From Tuctoria greenei (taxonomy: Eukaryota; Streptophyta; Magnoliopsida; Poales; Poaceae), in the NCBI GenBank assembly GCA_036927565.1, contig JAYESD010000002.1, positions 224,195,882 through 224,259,881 on the forward strand: a stretch of DNA of 64,000 nucleotides, written 5' to 3'. The translations under genes were made by a program, and so were the position numbers. The notes beneath the pieces are model-generated. The model had not been told where the DNA came from. It was given only the letters and a program-made list of their open reading frames with translations, and did not search any database. Shown here in pieces: positions 31,438 through 43,757 of this stretch; position 1 is the first letter of the stretch, and the number at the start of each line of letters is the position of its first letter.

Positions 31438-34400
31438 AAGCCTCGACACCCGGGTTAACCAATTACATTGGTTTTCTGGTTCCCATATAGCCAGTATGCA
31501 TCCGATACAGTTCAAACTTGCTCAGCGGGACTGCACACGGATCGGTCCTGAATCAACATAGGCAGCGATATGCACGTGAGACCACATCTCGCCGCTTGCT
31601 ACGCCGCTGCCTGGTCTCGTATTCATATACATATGCCATTCTCGATATAAACCAATCCTGTGTGATGATAACTCTATCTCGCGAGTAGATTTCAACTATT
31701 CGACTTCTACTAGATTCCATAGAATATTGGCATGGCAATACTACACGTCGAGCTATACAACTACCCCAATACTCCATGGGATTGTGGGTCATGCATTTGG
31801 AGTATCAATACAGCTTAGACATAATGCAATTCAAACTATAAACATAATAGTGATACAAATAAAAACTTTACAAAATCTCTTAAATGGAAACCGGGGTTTG
31901 CCTTTGGTTGAGTTTACAAGTCAGTGAAGCTTCAGTCAATGATCCTCGTTGATGGATCTCGCCTTTGCTGATCTAATACAGAATTCCCCACCTCCCATAG
32001 TGCTTCTCGTCCATCGCCTTCATCGAATTCACTATAGACAAGAATTGTACAAAAGAAAATGCAACTAAGTACTTGAACAAAAGAATGTGTTTACAGTTCA
32101 TGAAGTAGTAACCTGGCTGGAGGACTGAGTTTCCTCTGTTGTGAAAAGGAACAGAGGAGAAATTCAATTGAAGACTTAGTATACATGGGTATGGAGTGGA
32201 GTATGTATCACTTAAGAGAATATAGTTTTAGCAAGAGTAAAACTATATGAATGACAAGAGAACATTCATGCTGAACCAGAGCTACAGAAAATAATATCCT
32301 TCTGGTGGAAAAGACTGAGCTGAGCAAAATGGATTTGAAAGCATTGCAATAATGAACTTCAATAATACAATTATGCAATGAAGATACAAATGGAATTGAT
32401 TGTACTGAGAGATCACTCCTAATGGAGAGAATATTTTTGTAGTAGTTCACAGATGTTCTAAGGAAGGTGCTGGCAAAGTTTCAGCGCAAGCAATGGTTGG
32501 ATGTGGTCTCCAAAATTTCACAAAGCTTTAGGATTCACTAAATTTTCCTACTGAATCTAGTTATAGGAGGTCTTACTGATTCTATAGAAAGTTTTTTCAT
32601 AATTTCTAGGCTTCCTACAGGGAGGAATTGATTTTACAAGTTTGGAATAAAATCTGGAATAGTTTCTGTTGATTTTTGAATTTTCAATTGACATAGAGAA
32701 TTGGAACACTAATTGACCTAGTAAATGCAATCCAATGAACTTGAATTTTTATTGGATATCAAGAGTATTTGAATGAGTGTTCTGAACAAAATTGGGAATT
32801 TTACAATGAACAGAACATGGGTAATTAATTTCCCAAGCAAAATAATGAAGGAATTAATTATACAAATACTGGGACTTTCATGTCAATTAAATTGCATCAC
32901 TGGAAAGTATGTGTCATGGGAAGTCTTCCAGAATTTATTTGGAAATTTCTGAGCAAATCTATTTTAAGATATAGATTTTTGAAGTTGGCATCAATTCTGG
33001 ATTTGTTTCTAAAATGGAATAGGTTAAATAAACTGACCCGGGCCCACCCATATCAAATGCGCCACTGAGGTTGCAGCCATACAGAGGCCACAAACTAAGC
33101 CGCAGCCATACTGGTGATCCCGACCACAAAATGATCCAAAGTGTGTGACCACCACTGACAAATGGGGCCCGCCGGCACCTTCTTCCACCTCAGGCCGGCG
33201 GCGCACCTGTGGCAGCGCACGGCGGCGGCCTCACCACACCGGCGTTTACCCTCCACAGAACTCGACCAGAAACGCCGCCAGGTAGTGAATATAGGTGGGG
33301 AGTCCACCATGAACTCCTCATCAAGATGGCCGGAAGTGAGCCCTCGGCGACGACGGCGAATGAGTCTGCTCCGGCGAGGTCTTTCTTGCTCGGTAGTGGA
33401 CCAAATGGCACGAAAATTGACCCTGGAGCACTGTGGTGACATGTCGAGGAATAAAATGAACCATTCTCGTCAAGTAAAAGGCTATAGAATGAATTCCGAC
33501 GGTGACCTAGCTCGCAATTCGTCGGCAGTGACAAGATTCAATAATCTGGTGCTATGTCTTGCTCTTTTTCTAATTGGTTTGCATGGGGGTGTTCGAAATT
33601 CGGTCTAGAAGCTACCTCTCGAGCGGAATGAAGTGATTTCATTGTGAAGGACGAATTTCGCTGGTGAAGGTGGGAAGTTCTATGTGAACGCCCGCGGGGA
33701 AAACTTTAATCCGGTGAGCTGGAGCTAGAAAGGAGGAACAACATGCACGTTAAAGCAATAAGGAACGACTGTGAACCTTATTTTCGACTTGGTTGAGCGA
33801 GAGGCTGCCGGACATGGCTGGCGACGTTAGAGCGGAGGTGGTACGACGGTAAAGAAGGAAGAATCATGCCGGGTTCCATAAACTCCACCAGAGATGGCGT
33901 CGGTGTGGGTCGAGGAAGTAGAGGAGGAGCAGGCGCTGCGGCTTGGTGGGGTGGGACACCACGGAGACGTCGAGCGATGGATAACACATATGGTTGCATG
34001 CAGCAACGGAAATAACGGCGAGCAGAGGCAATGGTTGAGACCCTGGGCACAGAGGTGCATGTGCTGGTATGGTGCAAACTGCAAACAAGTGAGGAGGAAG
34101 GAATACTTTTGTGAGCGAAGCAGCAAGGAGAAGGATATTATCAATTGAAAGACTGTTGCGGTGGCAAGCAGCTGTCTGCGTGCAGCACTGAGAACAGAGG
34201 AAAAACTGCATGCCGAGTTGCCGACCTGACCTGTGGAACCACCTATGGGACCCACCTCCCTCCTTATCTTCATTCTAATTGCAATTAACTATCTAACAGG
34301 CTCTAGAAGTGTTAGGGAGGGGCACTAAATAAAATATGAGAAATGATTGATAAACTCAAATCTTGATTTTTGACCATTTGGAGTTTGAATTTTTGAATCC

Positions 34401-34842
34401 AAAGTTGAATGTCCCTCCTATGTTGTATTTTAAATACATTGCAAACTGACTCCAAAAATGCTATATATTTTATGAGAGACCAATTAAATTAGGGAGAATC
34501 AGATTCTGAAATTTAATTCCACACTTGATCAAGTTTCCGTTGAATTCAAATTTAAATTTTAATTCAAATGCCAGGCAATGTCACCACTGAATTTAATAGC
34601 AAATATGCTTCAAAAATCAGGAAACTTGGCAGGGACACTACTGGAAATTTGAGGAACCCAATGGTGAACTCAAATTTGCGATTTGACTTGGTTTGAATAT
34701 GAGCTTAGATTGAATTTTTGAATTCCTTCATGTTAGGTGTAAATTAATTCCATTTTCTTTTACTCCATGAATTTTGTTTTTCTTCTTCTCATTTTTACAC
34801 CTCAAAGCTGAAGTGCATGATTGAAAATTTTGGGCTTTTACA
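31438..34842 (-). repeat. LTR B of the minus-strand chromovirus, part 2
   Basis: Similarity to LTR A restarts at the block CCCATATA-CCAGTATGCATCC (31480-31505, equal to 9506-9525) and continues to the LTR start at 34842, where TGTAAAAGCCC (minus strand) follows a purine tract. A GC-rich patch at 33030-33260 matches one in LTR A. Together with 15579-16382 it forms a full LTR about 4.2 kb long, so it carries some extra sequence relative to LTR A. Confidence 0.75.
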
Positions 34843-35090
34843 TCCTCCCCCCTTAAAAGTATCTCGTCCCGAGATTACAAAAGAAAGAGGCGAAGGAGGA
34901 CAGGTCACCGATATATAACGATAGCACATCCGGATAGTTTGAACGGAGATAGTTCTCGCGTTCTCATGTCGCTTCATCAGCAGTATGGTTGCTCCACAAG
35001 AATTTATAAAATATAAAGTCCGGTTTATTGTGGCGCGAGTCGTTTCATCGACGATCTAGATCGGATGCTCCTTGTATTACTCAAGGATGA
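34843..35090 (-). pseudogene. 3' end of a second chromovirus internal region
   Basis: On the minus strand the purine tract (TTTTAAGGGGGGAGGA) and, before it, the chromodomain core WSNHTADEAT (about 34960-35000) are readable, homologous to 12362-12600. So LTR B also serves as the 3' LTR of another internal region lying to the right. The homology fades near 35080 and the rest of that copy is missing. Confidence 0.7.
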
Positions 35091-35735
35091 TGAATCAAGC
35101 TATTAGCGTTATGAATGATCCAGATGTCCATAGCTCAAGATTATTTAGACACTACTCAAGTGTTTGAATGGAGATACATATTCTAGCTCAAATTCTTTAT
35201 TAATTATGTTTCATCGTGCATCACAAGTTGGATGATGTCATGCATATGCAATGCAATCCCGGGTAAGATGAACAAAGTATGGTGCATTCACTTTAATGAT
35301 TTGAGCAAAAGTAGGTAAAACAATTCAAACGTGATGAGACTTATCTCACGACTCACAAGGCTTGACAATTTGGTCATAAAAGGTGCTAGACAAGGAATAC
35401 ACCTTGCCTAACTTGACCAAGGTCATTCAATACAAGTTAACAAAGATAACACGGATAGTTGGAACTCAGTTCCAAGGAACGTAGCGAGTATGATTGAGCC
35501 GAAGGACTGAACTTGTCGATGATGTAGCACTCTATGATACCTTCTAACCACAAGTTAGAAATGGGATTGTGGTTTAATAACAAGGGTCAGATTTATCACC
35601 TCAAAGTGTTCTTACTAGCGGTCTCTATTCGTTAGTGAGCATGGTTGCGTTTCCTTCTGAAGTGGTAAAAAGGGTAACTTTGAAGAGTACTAACAACCTC
35701 CACTTCAGTAGGCGATAAATATGATGTATGGTGAT
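35091..35735. other. Unassigned sequence left of CACTA2
   Basis: No ORF or repeat motif is recognised. It may be diverged internal chromovirus DNA. It ends at the CACTG terminus of the next transposon. Confidence 0.4.
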
Positions 35736-36180
35736 CACTGCTACAATAAGCCTCATCTCAGGCGGCTTCAAACGTATTATCACACGCGATTTCTAAAACT
35801 GCCTGAAACGAAGAGACCGTGGCAATCTGCAATTTCACAGTCGGAAAAGTGAAATCGCCTATGATAATGGTATTATCATAGGTGATTCTTTACTTATGAC
35901 TAGCCGCATGTGAAGACACATTATCACAGGCAGGTCGTACAGTATATGTAACCGCATATGATAATTGTGTTATCACGGGCGGATCTTTACCTATGACAAG
36001 CCGCCTGTGGAGACAATTTATCGTAGCCGGTTTGTACCATAATAGCAATCTCCTGTGATAATGAAGTTATCACATGTTGTTCTTTACCTATTTCTAGCCG
36101 CCTGCGATAATATAATTTCACAGGCAGGTCTAGCCGTAGGTAATGAACCGTCTATGATAAAGTATACCCTATGCAGTATT
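35736..36180. repeat. Terminus and subterminal repeat array of CACTA2
   Basis: After the CACTG end, units of about 95-100 bp repeat about four times, each built from an AGGCGG/CCGCCT motif and an inverted pair of TTATCACAGG-type and CTGTGATAAT-type strings. They fit the subterminal transposase-binding repeats of the superfamily. The same AGGCGG motif recurs in the central region at 41390-41530 and 43010-43130. Confidence 0.8.
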
Positions 36181-36803
36181 ACATGCTGTTATTTCTAATT
36201 TTCAGGTCAATTCAATATAATCAAAGAACACAACAATATAATCACAGAAGTAAACAATATAATTATAGAAGTCTTCTCACAGAAGTCAATTTCACTAAAA
36301 CAATATACATATGTACAAGTTACACATACAAGTCATCTCATAGTTTACAAGTTTCACTAAAAATTGTTTCGATTGTCATAGTCGCAAAGTTCTGACACAT
36401 CAAATATTACACCATCCACATCAAAGAACACCCCTCTTTTGTCCAAAATTTCGTGACGCGTGAATTGACACAGTTCACCGGAAATCTTGTCGACTCCTCC
36501 ACAAGGCATACTTCTAGAAACCGGCCATTCTTGGTTCACATTCTTCTTGTGCTGCCATGAAACACATAACAAGGTTTAGAATGTGTTGGTTTGAACAATC
36601 TCAAAGTATATATCAAAGTGAGTATACAAGAATTTATTTAGTATTTTTGGAGCAGTTGTACTATGAGCAACTGAATTTTTAAGATGGAATCAAAATCTGA
36701 AAATAATGTTTCTGGTAATATTGAACAACAGAGAATATAAGTATTAAAATACGCTAGTTATAATGAAAATGAAACTCGAAAGTAAGAAAATAAGATATTG
36801 ACA

Positions 36804-37793
36804 TTAAGGATAACTTACATCCTCACGATTCACTCTATATTCGTTGGCGGTCCGAAGATGCTCGCATACTGAATACCCGCATAGGACGCTCTTAACAGGC
36901 TGCTTGGGACAAGGATAATATGTTTTAATGTCCAATGCATCCGTATTAGGAGGTCTTTGAACGCCAAGCTGTTCCGCGTAAAATTGCCAAGCGCTGTAAT
37001 ACAAGAAATATCATATAAAACTTGTCAACACATTCTAAATGTGTGTAAAATAAAAGTATCGAATAAACATGCAGTTTCAGAATGGAAAAGAAATCTTTGT
37101 AACGATCTGGTGGGTAATTAGTTGATCCCAATATTGTTGCCAAACCCTGCGTTGGCTTGATGAAGATCATTATCTAGTGTGTACTACACATGTACAAACA
37201 CACGTGTTAAGTTAACAATTAGCAATAATTGCTATTTCAATGTCATGTGTCACACTTACTCGAAGTGGAATGGAGCCTTTATGAGGTCCTTGTCATCTCT
37301 GACGAAGTTAAACATGGCATGTCCTATGTAAGATGCAACTTCTGTCCTTTTATCCTTCTTTTGTTCTGCGATTGATTTATCAAATTCTTGTTTTTCATGT
37401 GCTTGTACTGTTCTCAGTCTCGATCCACCTTAATGTCGAATTGCATCTTTGCAATCTGTGTAGGGTCAAGGATACCTATCTTGCGTTTCATCTTTTCATT
37501 ATCCATGTATTGCATTCTATTGAAGAAGTCCAGAATTGTTATAATCTCATGAAATGTGTATGCGTGTAGTAAGAAAAGCAAATACAAAATATTAGAGGCA
37601 CTTACAAGCACCAAATGAGTAGAAGGTTGATTTCGAGCATGCCTCGATGGAAAAGGCTATGTAGATCTTCAAATAAAAGGGCTCGTTTATCTGCTCCAAT
37701 GCTCCAGAATGCATCTTTTGGCACACGAAATGTGACGTAAGAAAGTTCATATTTTGTGCTGCCAGTGATGTACCACTCGTGCATTCTTTTCAA
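36804..37793 (-). pseudogene. Ulp1-like cysteine protease domain of CACTA2
   Basis: Minus frames 37793-37602, 37170-36946 and 37004-36804 hold pieces of the Ulp1-type peptidase carried by many plant CACTA elements. The last piece has KQPVKSVLCGYSVCEH, where Q and the Cys of LCG (codon at about 36879-36881) match the catalytic Gln and Cys pair of the family. FRVPKDAFWSIG lies upstream. Exons are separated by sequence with stops, which may be introns or damage. Such domains could remove SUMO-like tags, but their role in transposition is not established. They follow the TNP1 part on the same strand. Confidence 0.68.
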
Positions 37794-38163
37794 CGGGAGA
37801 GGTTGTTTTATAAGTTGTATCGATGTGATGAACGGCTTCTCATTCTCATATTCAGGAGGAACATCCTCAAACTTTTATATTGGAACTCCTGATTTAACTA
37901 AAGCTGTCCGCCGATTATACATGACACCGTCTTCTTCCCACTCCTCAATATCTTCTTATGCTGGCTCATGTGAAGAACGAGATGGATTTTCTATTATTTT
38001 CCTTTAGATTTTTAAAATATTTTGACACTTCTTTAGAATATTTCTTATTTCTGTATGAGTTTACTTTCATAGGCACTGATGACCAAGTAGTAGTCATCGG
38101 AAGTTGGACACTGGCTTGTTGTTGAACCTGTTGTTCAACTGATTGCTCTATACTACCAGCAGC

Positions 38164-39996
38164 TTACTCTAGTACTACTTCAAGTTGTTGCTCAACTGAT
38201 TGCTCTTTACTAACAACAGCTTGCTCTGGTATTGCTTGAAGTTGTTGTTCAACTAGTTGTACTTGGTTATCTTTACTAGCAAGGTTACTATCATCATTGC
38301 TGAGACATAGCATGAGTGGATCTTTCTGGACTGGGAGTGGATCTTCGTGGACTTTTGCCTTAGAAGATGGGGTTGTAGTATTTTGAGATGCGACGGGGCT
38401 ATAAATCGGCTCATTGTCAAACACGATATCTCATCGGTGCCAAAGGATTAATTGGTTGATAGCCTACCCCAGTGTCGTTATCCCTCATGTGTGTTGTGGT
38501 CTATTTCATAATCTTCATAATAATTATCAATGATCTGAAGAACTTGCACCACAACATAATACAACAAAAGTGAGCTGCCGTTGAAGTCACAGTCAGGCTT
38601 TGCCATAGCAGTGGCAACCTTTTTGGTTTTGTTCTCTGCTCTGTCGAACGAGACAAGAAGACGACAAGATATGTCCTTAACAATATCATTGACAGCGAAC
38701 TTATGGGCTGACCGTGAGCCTGGAACTGAACCTACGATGCTAGGATAGGCCGTTGGAGATACCAAATGCTCCTTTGGCACGGGAACCATGGTTGTACTCG
38801 GTGCTACTAATTGTCCCGATTGTCTAAATTGTTCCATTATTTCTTGCACATTTTCCTTGACCTTTTGAGCAATCATTTCATCAAGTGTTTTCTTAAACTT
38901 CTCACGTCTTCTATATGTCTCTTTATCTTTCTGGAAACCATCTTGCCAAGACATCGGAGAAGAGATTGCTCGAACCCGTCCACTGTGTTCAGTGTTTCCT
39001 AGGATAGCGGTAAATTGGTCATTCTCCCTCTTCGACTTGAAGATACCCTTCTATTGCTTTTCAGTTACTTCTTTCATTTTTTGCTCTACTTCGTTCACAG
39101 AGTCAAGCTTTTCAAGTTTGCCCTTGCTGTTCAAACCTGACCGAGCAAAGACCCACCGCTGAGTTCTCTCATCGCAGCCTTCTAACAGGTGAGCATTGCC
39201 CTTACTGTTAATTTTCTCTAATATCTTTTTCCATTTCTGGACTTTAGGGGCATATCCGGCAGACCCCAGCGGTGATGGTATTTGTTCTTTTTGGCAAGCT
39301 CTGACCAAGTTGCACTTACGGCTTTAGCATCAGGTGTGGTATTTTGACGAACAAATTATTACCACTAAGCTTGTGTGATTTTTCCCATCTTTCTCAAGCT
39401 AGGGACCTTATCGGCCTTAACATAAGCAATCATTTCACTCTTCCAGCCACGAAACTTCTTGCGGCAAGAGACCAATGTTGCTTTCTTTACTGCTTCTTGT
39501 ATGCCTTTTGAGAACTTGAATTGTTTCTTAATCCTCTCCCACAACTCGGTTGTGATCGACACGAGCTCTCTAACAAGAAAACCGCATGCATTTTGGTACT
39601 TTATAACTGAATCTAGTGGTTCTTGGGGAAGCCCACCTGGACTGACCCTTGTTATTACATGATGCGGTTCAATGGACCCTTATTGGGACCTAGTTGCCCT
39701 TGTTTTAGCTTCAGTGAACTTGATGATTCATCCATTGGAGAACCTTCTGCGGTTTTAGGAGACGAAGTCGCCTCATTGTCTTCGCGATTAATCTAGGTAT
39801 AAAAGAATTATAAGACTTCGTATACTTGACAACCAATATTAACTTGAACTGTTGAAGTTAAGATTCGTGATCCATACCTCGTCGGCAGGATCATATTCCG
39901 GGTCGAATCCTCTGAAGTCTTTATAATTTTTATATTCGAAGAAGGATTCGATGGACTGTGAAAGGAGCCTGAACTGCTCGAGTCACTAAACTCCAT
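38164..39996 (-). pseudogene. TNP1/Transposase_24-like protein of CACTA2
   Basis: The start is probably ATG 39996 (MEFSDSSSSGSFHSPSNPSS). The next exon-like frame (39562-39365) has VKKATLVSCRKKFRGWKSEM, the Trp/Lys-rich block of plant Transposase_24 proteins. The next (39308-39051) has SPLGSAGYAPKVQKWKK, the GSxGYAxK motif of the same family. The frame 38954-38478 is a charged coiled coil, and 38424-38164 is Gln-rich (QLVEQQLQAIPEQAVVSKEQ). This protein class binds subterminal repeats. Frames are split, and I cannot tell introns from decay. Confidence 0.65.
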
Positions 39997-40790
39997 ATTG
40001 CCTTCTTCATAGTTACTACCATCAACATTCTTCTTAGGGCTTTCATGCTAGAACTAATAAGACAAAAAAATATGTCTCACTTCAATGAAAGCTACAAAAT
40101 AAATGCTCTCAAAATCCTGAATTTCTCAAAAAGGTGGAAGAGATCTGGTCTGAGCCAACAAAAGATAGAGAGGCTTTGAGTAGATTCATGTTCAGATTAA
40201 GAAAAATTAAAAAATTCTTAAATGGTTGGGGTTATAATCAAGCAAGTCATGACTTTTATGAAGGGAAGCTGGATATCAAAAGGTTGAAATATATACAGAC
40301 CAATATGCCTCCTAAACTGTATTTTTAAATGGTTTACAAAGATGTTAACACTGAGAATGGAGAAAGTGGCAGATAAAATAATTCACAAGGTTCAATCTGC
40401 ATTCTAGGGTTGCATGAATGGCATATTCACAAGGTTCGATCAGCAGATACCCAATAGAAATATAATGAATGGCATATTAACTCTACATGAAGTGTTGCAT
40501 AAAAGAAAAATATGGAAGCATTCTAGGGTTTGATAAGGCATTCTAGGGTTTAATAAGACTGACCAAGGTGACTGACCAAGTTCCATTCTAGGGTTTGGGC
40601 GACTGACCAAGGCATTAGCTAGGCATGCATATTGCTTGTTTCAAAGGCCGACAAGAACAATTATATCAACAATTAAATAATAACTATGCAAAATTGGCAA
40701 TTCGCATTGATTAAATCAACAATTAAACAATACCAATTACAATCCACAATTTATGCTCAATGTTATGTACAAAAATTCACAATGCACAAT
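39997..40790. other. Intron-like region between leader and TNP1 exons
   Basis: AT-rich with no supported ORF. TCTAGGGTTT-type strings recur at about 40405, 40520, 40540 and 40590, suggesting small tandem duplications. It lies between the GC-rich leader and the first TNP1 codons on the minus strand. Confidence 0.5.
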
Positions 40791-41303
40791 TCAATCAACA
40801 ATTAAACAACATTGCATAGCATAATCGAGTCGTCGATGAGGAGGGAAATGTTGGTGGGGGAGGAGAACGGGCGTTGACCTGTTGGTGGCTGCCACGGCTG
40901 CTGGTGGGGAGGGAGGGGGCGCTGAGGAGGCCGGGTGGGAGGGGGCTCGGGGGGGGGGGGGGGGGAGGGGGTGCTCGATGGAGGGGAGCTTGGCCGGCGT
41001 CCATGGAGGGGGCTTGGGTGAACCTGGGTAAGGGGGGGGGGGGGCTCGAGTGCGGTCGGGTGGAGGCTGTTGTGGAGGAGGGTGAGAGGGAGATGAGCTT
41101 ACTTGGCATGGAGGAGGGAGAAAGGGCGATGGAAAGTGCAGGCGCGGCAGCGGGCGAGGGCAAAGCTCGACATTCCTGGACGGAAGGGGAGGTAGGAGCA
41201 AGGGCAAAGCTCGGCGGCGGGATCGAAGCTCGGTGACGACTGCAAAGCTCGACGGCGAGGGCGGTGAAGCTCGGCGGCGAGGGCAACAAAGACTTTGTGG
41301 CAA
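40791..41303 (-). other. GC-rich leader exon of the TNP1 gene
   Basis: Two overlapping minus frames of 170 codons are rich in Pro, Ser and Leu and contain homopolymer G runs on the plus strand (40950-40965 and 41033-41043). This is low complexity rather than a protein domain. By analogy with the GC-rich block of CACTA1 it is probably the untranslated first exon. Confidence 0.5.
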
Positions 41304-41375
41304 ACAAAATTTTGCCAGCCTGACGGCGTCTAAGTGATTTTGCCCGCGTTTTGTTTTTCCAACGAAGCCGAGCGC

Positions 41376-41383
41376 TATATATA
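41376..41383 (-). promoter_or_regulatory. TATA box for the leftward CACTA2 transcript
   Basis: TATATATA (context GTCTATATATAGCGC on the minus strand) lies just upstream of the GC-rich leader and beside AGGCGG repeats. It mirrors the rightward TATA at 43137. Confidence 0.6.
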
Positions 41384-41389
41384 GACGCC

Positions 41390-43135
41390 TATCTTCTCAG
41401 ACAGTTATTAAGAACCAGCCGCGTGAGAAGAGGACTTCTCTCAGGCGGTTATTAATTACCAGCTGCCTAAGAAGATGAATTTATCTCAGGCGGTTGGCAA
41501 GTAATACCCGCCCGAGATAAAGACTTCTCTCAGGCGGTTAATTAATATTCTTAATTAAAATGAGGGGCCTTTTAAAAGCCCAAATTTCACTTTCTTGTAA
41601 TATGATTGAGTAGTAAAGGTTCCCATTAAATTGCACTTGGGAAAACCTTTGAAATTGCTCAGAACATAAAAAACAAATGGTTATTTGTAATTTTTCTATC
41701 TTGATGAATATAATGATTTTTCATTTAGTTTTTCAATGCAACTTTGAAGTCATCATACCAACCTCAATGAATTTTTTCAGATTTTTTAATTTTTTTTTGA
41801 ATCAATGTGTGTTCAATATTTGATGAATGCCTCATATGTATAAGAGCATTTGATTAGAATGATGGATAATTTGAATTTTGACATGTTGGAATGCTTTAAA
41901 AAAATTAACAAAATTCATACATGTATAAATAAGACAAATATGTTCATACAAACCAATTTCACTGAAGGGTCCTTTTTTTAGGAGATACAGAAATGTGAAT
42001 AATATGTGAATAACTTAATTTGATATTTACGAAAACATTACAATATTATCTATACAAGTTTGAAAATATTTGGTCCAAGTGGTAGATATTAATTTTTGAA
42101 AAATATAGAAGAAAGAATCTTCGAATTTGGACTCAATTTGTAGAATCTATACATGTTTGAGTATTTATATTGGAATCTAAATAAAAAAGAAGCAAGGGAA
42201 AAGAAAACTAAAGAACAGGCTTGAACCATTATCGCACACGGTTGTTTAGGAACAACCGCCTGTGCAGCAGTTAAAAACCACCTGAAAAAATTTACTAAGT
42301 ATAGGCTTTATTGATATTCTTGTTTAAAATGAGGGGCCTTTTAAATGCCCAAATTCCACTTTCTTGTAATATCCTTTAGTATTAAAGGTTTCCATTAAAT
42401 TTCACTTCAGAAAGCCTTTGAAATTGTTCAAAACATAAAAAACAAATAACACTGGCTATTTGTCATTTTTCTATCGTGATGAATATAATGATTTTTCATT
42501 TATTTTTTCAATGGAACTTTTTAGTCATCATCCCAAACTCTATGAATTTTTCAGATTGTTTTAAATTTTTTTAATCAATGTGTGTTCGAAATTTGATGAA
42601 TGCCTCATATGTATATGAGCATTTGATTAGAATGATGGATGATTTGAATTTTGACATGTTGAGATGCTTTAAAAAATTAACAAAATTTATACATGTATAA
42701 ATAAGACAAATATTTTCATACAAACTAATTTTAGTGAAGGGTCTCTTTTTGTAGGAGATGTAGAAATTTGAAAAATATGTGAGTATAAATTAATTTAATA
42801 TTTACCAAAACATTACAATGTTAGCTATACAAGTTTTAAAATATTTGGTCCAGGTGGTAGATATTAATTTTTGAAAAATATAGAAGAAAGAATCATCGAA
42901 TTGGACTCAATTTGCATAATTTATACATGTTTGAGTATTTATATTGGAATCTAAATAAAAAAGAAGTAAGGGAAAAGAAAACTGAAGAACAGGCTCGGGT
43001 TATAATCGCAGGCGGTTGTTTAGCAACAACCGCTTGTGCAGCAGTTAAAAACCGCCTAGGAAAAACCACCTGAACTTAATTAATTTTTATCACAGGCGGG
43101 TTTTTTCGTTAAAACCTGTCTGTGAAAACGGGCGC
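41390..43135. repeat. Central divergent-promoter region of CACTA2 with tandem duplication
   Basis: AGGCGG/CCGCCT motifs cluster at 41400-41530, 42235-42290 and 43010-43130. A direct duplication with a period of about 776 bp (41546-42290 and 42322-43065) includes AAAATGAGGGGCCTTTTAAA and GTGCAGCAGTTAAAAACC. The copies differ by substitutions and small indels. No ORF is supported. Confidence 0.75.
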
Positions 43136-43136
43136 C

Positions 43137-43144
43137 TATATAAA
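43137..43144 (+). promoter_or_regulatory. TATA box for the rightward TNP2 transcript
   Basis: TATATAAA in the context GGCGCCTATATAAAGGGCCC is a strong TATA box directly after AGGCGG repeats, about 600 bp before the TNP2 start. Confidence 0.7.
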
Positions 43145-43757
43145 GGGCCCCCGGGGCACCACAGAAAATCTAACCCGGGAGATTTTCTATTGATGCCGCC
43201 AGGCTGCCAAAATTTTCCAACGTGCACGGGTCGATCCTGTATTCATCAGTTGATCAAGCTTCGAACAGAGAAAAGGTTAGATGAGACTTCTTCTTCACTG
43301 TCATGTTTTCAATTTGTTGTCATGTTTTTAGTTTCATTTTGTTGAGTTTGCATGCCTCCAGCCCCCCCCCCCCCTCCACTTGAGATTTGTAGTAGTTTTG
43401 AAGGATTAGAGGTTGAAAGATGTAGTTGAGTCTCCCCATGAGCTCACCCATGAATTTTGTAGAAAAAGAAGTAGATTTGAAGGATTAAAGGTTGAAGATG
43501 AATACAAACACATCGCGTGTTTGATGAAATGTTCCAATGAATGAGCCTAAATTCAAAAATCCATTATGGTCACTAGGAAGCTGAAAAAATTATGAAACAA
43601 ATTTTCTTAGAACCCTTATGAACAGACCTACATGATACCAATATTCACTCATATGATAGAAGTTGGTTATGTCTGTGTAAATTCATTTTAAAGAAGACCT
43701 TTAGGGAATATTTGTGGCCAAATTTTGTAAATCTTAAAAAAATTCTGTTATTGAAGC
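43145..43757 (+). other. 5' untranslated leader of the TNP2 gene
   Basis: No ORF. It includes a donor-like AAAAGGTTAG near 43270 and a C run at 43363-43374, then AT-rich intron-like sequence up to the ATG. Confidence 0.5.

Noticed and set aside
32208..34273. Several 60-148-codon frames on both strands in LTR B
   Set aside because: They fall inside an LTR, are not conserved in the homologous LTR A and show no domains.
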